Assembly: GCA_009914575.1 (NCBI GenBank)
Contig: WNEB01000093.1
Location: 1-6,411, forward strand
Length of the DNA stretch: 6,411 nucleotides
DNA from: Burkholderia gladioli
GTDB taxonomy: Bacteria > Pseudomonadota > Gammaproteobacteria > Burkholderiales > Burkholderiaceae
Reading direction: 5' to 3'
Within the stretch, counting starts at the first letter, position 1. Every line of letters starts with the position of its first letter. Positions 5,941 through 6,411 of this stretch are shown one piece after another. The notes under the pieces are model-generated. The model was not told the DNA's origin, searched no databases, and was given only the letters and a program-made list of their open reading frames with translations. The translations under genes and the position numbers were made by a program.

Positions 5941-6411
5941 GCTATCCACTTTAGCGCCAATTTTTTGCAATGTGGAAATTACGATGGCTGCTGATCATGT
6001 TTCGCGATCTGACGGTACGTCACCGCCTCGGTCTGGACAGCCTGTTGCAGCAACCGGTAGAAGAGCAAGCCGCGGGAGCTGGAGGCTCGCCGATTGAAGC
6101 GAAAAACGAATTCATCGAGATAGTGCTCGAGTTGGACAGGCTTGACAGCCCCTTGATGGGTGCCGAGTAGCCAGCGCTTGAGCAGGGACGCCACGCGATG
6201 CACCCGGGTAGCGGGATGTGCGCAGGGATCCCGTCAGGCATCTGCGAGTTGAGCGCCGTGGGCTCATGCACATAGCCTTCACGCAACGCCCGGTAAATCG
6301 CCGCACCGTCGGTGCGCAGCACGCTCCCGGGTTCGACGACCTCGCGCACGAACGGCTCGACGCTTGCGATCGACTCCGCCTCAATCTGGCGCAGGCGGAT
6401 ACGCCCAAATC
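5938..6411 (-). mobile_element. IS1595-family (ISXO2-type) insertion sequence, partial
   Basis: The 3' end of an IS whose transposase lies on the minus strand and runs off the right edge. The inner end, reading rightward, starts near GGGCTATCCACTTTAGCGCC, about 40 bases after the transposase stop, which suits a terminal repeat beginning with GGG. The partner end is outside the window, so the boundary at about 5938 and any 8-bp target duplication cannot be confirmed. Confidence 0.6.
5979..6409 (-). pseudogene. IS1595-family transposase, C-terminal part, frameshifted
   Basis: Read leftward from base 6409, the frame gives GRIRLRQIEAES..., then EPGSVLRTDGAAIYRAL (the RTDG holds a catalytic Asp of the ISXO2-type DDE domain), ALNSQMPDGIPAH, and loses homology after PLPG. 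The family text resumes in a second frame as VHRVASLLKRWLLGTHQGAV, then YLDEFVFRFNRR and LFYRLLQQAV, ending in TAA at 5981-5979. One G missing from a GGGG run (CCC instead of CCCC at 6203-6205 on the plus strand) explains the break exactly. The N-terminal part is outside the window. The enzyme would normally cut and paste the IS; this copy should be inactive unless the base loss is an error or is bypassed. Confidence 0.8.

Noticed and set aside
1..6411. CRISPR array, toxin-antitoxin, defence or biosynthetic system, tRNA or rRNA
   Set aside because: No regularly spaced repeats, no such protein motifs, and no cloverleaf or rRNA-like sequence was seen on either strand.
1..6411. Composite transposon carrying the sulfate operon
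   Set aside because: The flanking elements belong to different IS families and could not act together as matched ends.

Overview
The window is GC-rich and carries a sulfate-uptake locus, all on the minus strand, between two partial insertion sequences. The gene order is sbp (periplasmic sulfate-binding protein), cysT and cysW (membrane permeases), cysA (ATPase) and cysB (LysR-type regulator of sulfur assimilation). This order, the protein sequences as I remember them and the GC-rich codon use point to a betaproteobacterium of the Burkholderia lineage. That placement rests on recognition, not on a search.

Layout from left to right. Positions 1-284 hold the 3' end of an IS5-family element: the transposase C-terminus on the plus strand, then a probable terminal repeat. 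Positions 285-561 hold no gene, but contain an 18/20 inverted-repeat pair and a cysB terminator. cysB (562-1491), cysA (about 1544/1585-2647), cysW (2661-3593), cysT (3590-4478) and sbp (4659-5695) follow, all read leftward. Positions 5696-5937 are the sbp promoter region, rich in dyad symmetries, with a LexA-box-like site at its right edge. Positions about 5938-6411 are the 3' part of an IS1595-family (ISXO2-type) element whose transposase is on the minus strand.

The main observation is that the operon is broken in several independent ways while its layout stays intact. sbp has an in-frame amber codon and a -1 frameshift. cysT has lost two bases in a GC tract and has an Asp at the conserved EAA-loop glycine. 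cysA has an extra base that scrambles the last ~27 residues of its regulatory domain. The right-hand transposase also lacks a base. cysW and cysB are open and look intact. As written, the sequence cannot encode a working SulT sulfate importer, but it can encode CysB, which normally controls many sulfur genes elsewhere in the genome.

Two explanations compete: real pseudogene formation in an IS-rich, probably host-associated genome, or sequence error in a draft assembly. The nonsense and missense changes favour real decay; the short-repeat indels fit either. Both window ends lie inside IS elements, as contigs from IS-rich genomes often do. I found no sign of a new defence or biosynthetic system. 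The interest lies in the decay pattern, the RNA structure between sbp and cysT, and the IS next to a possible SOS operator.
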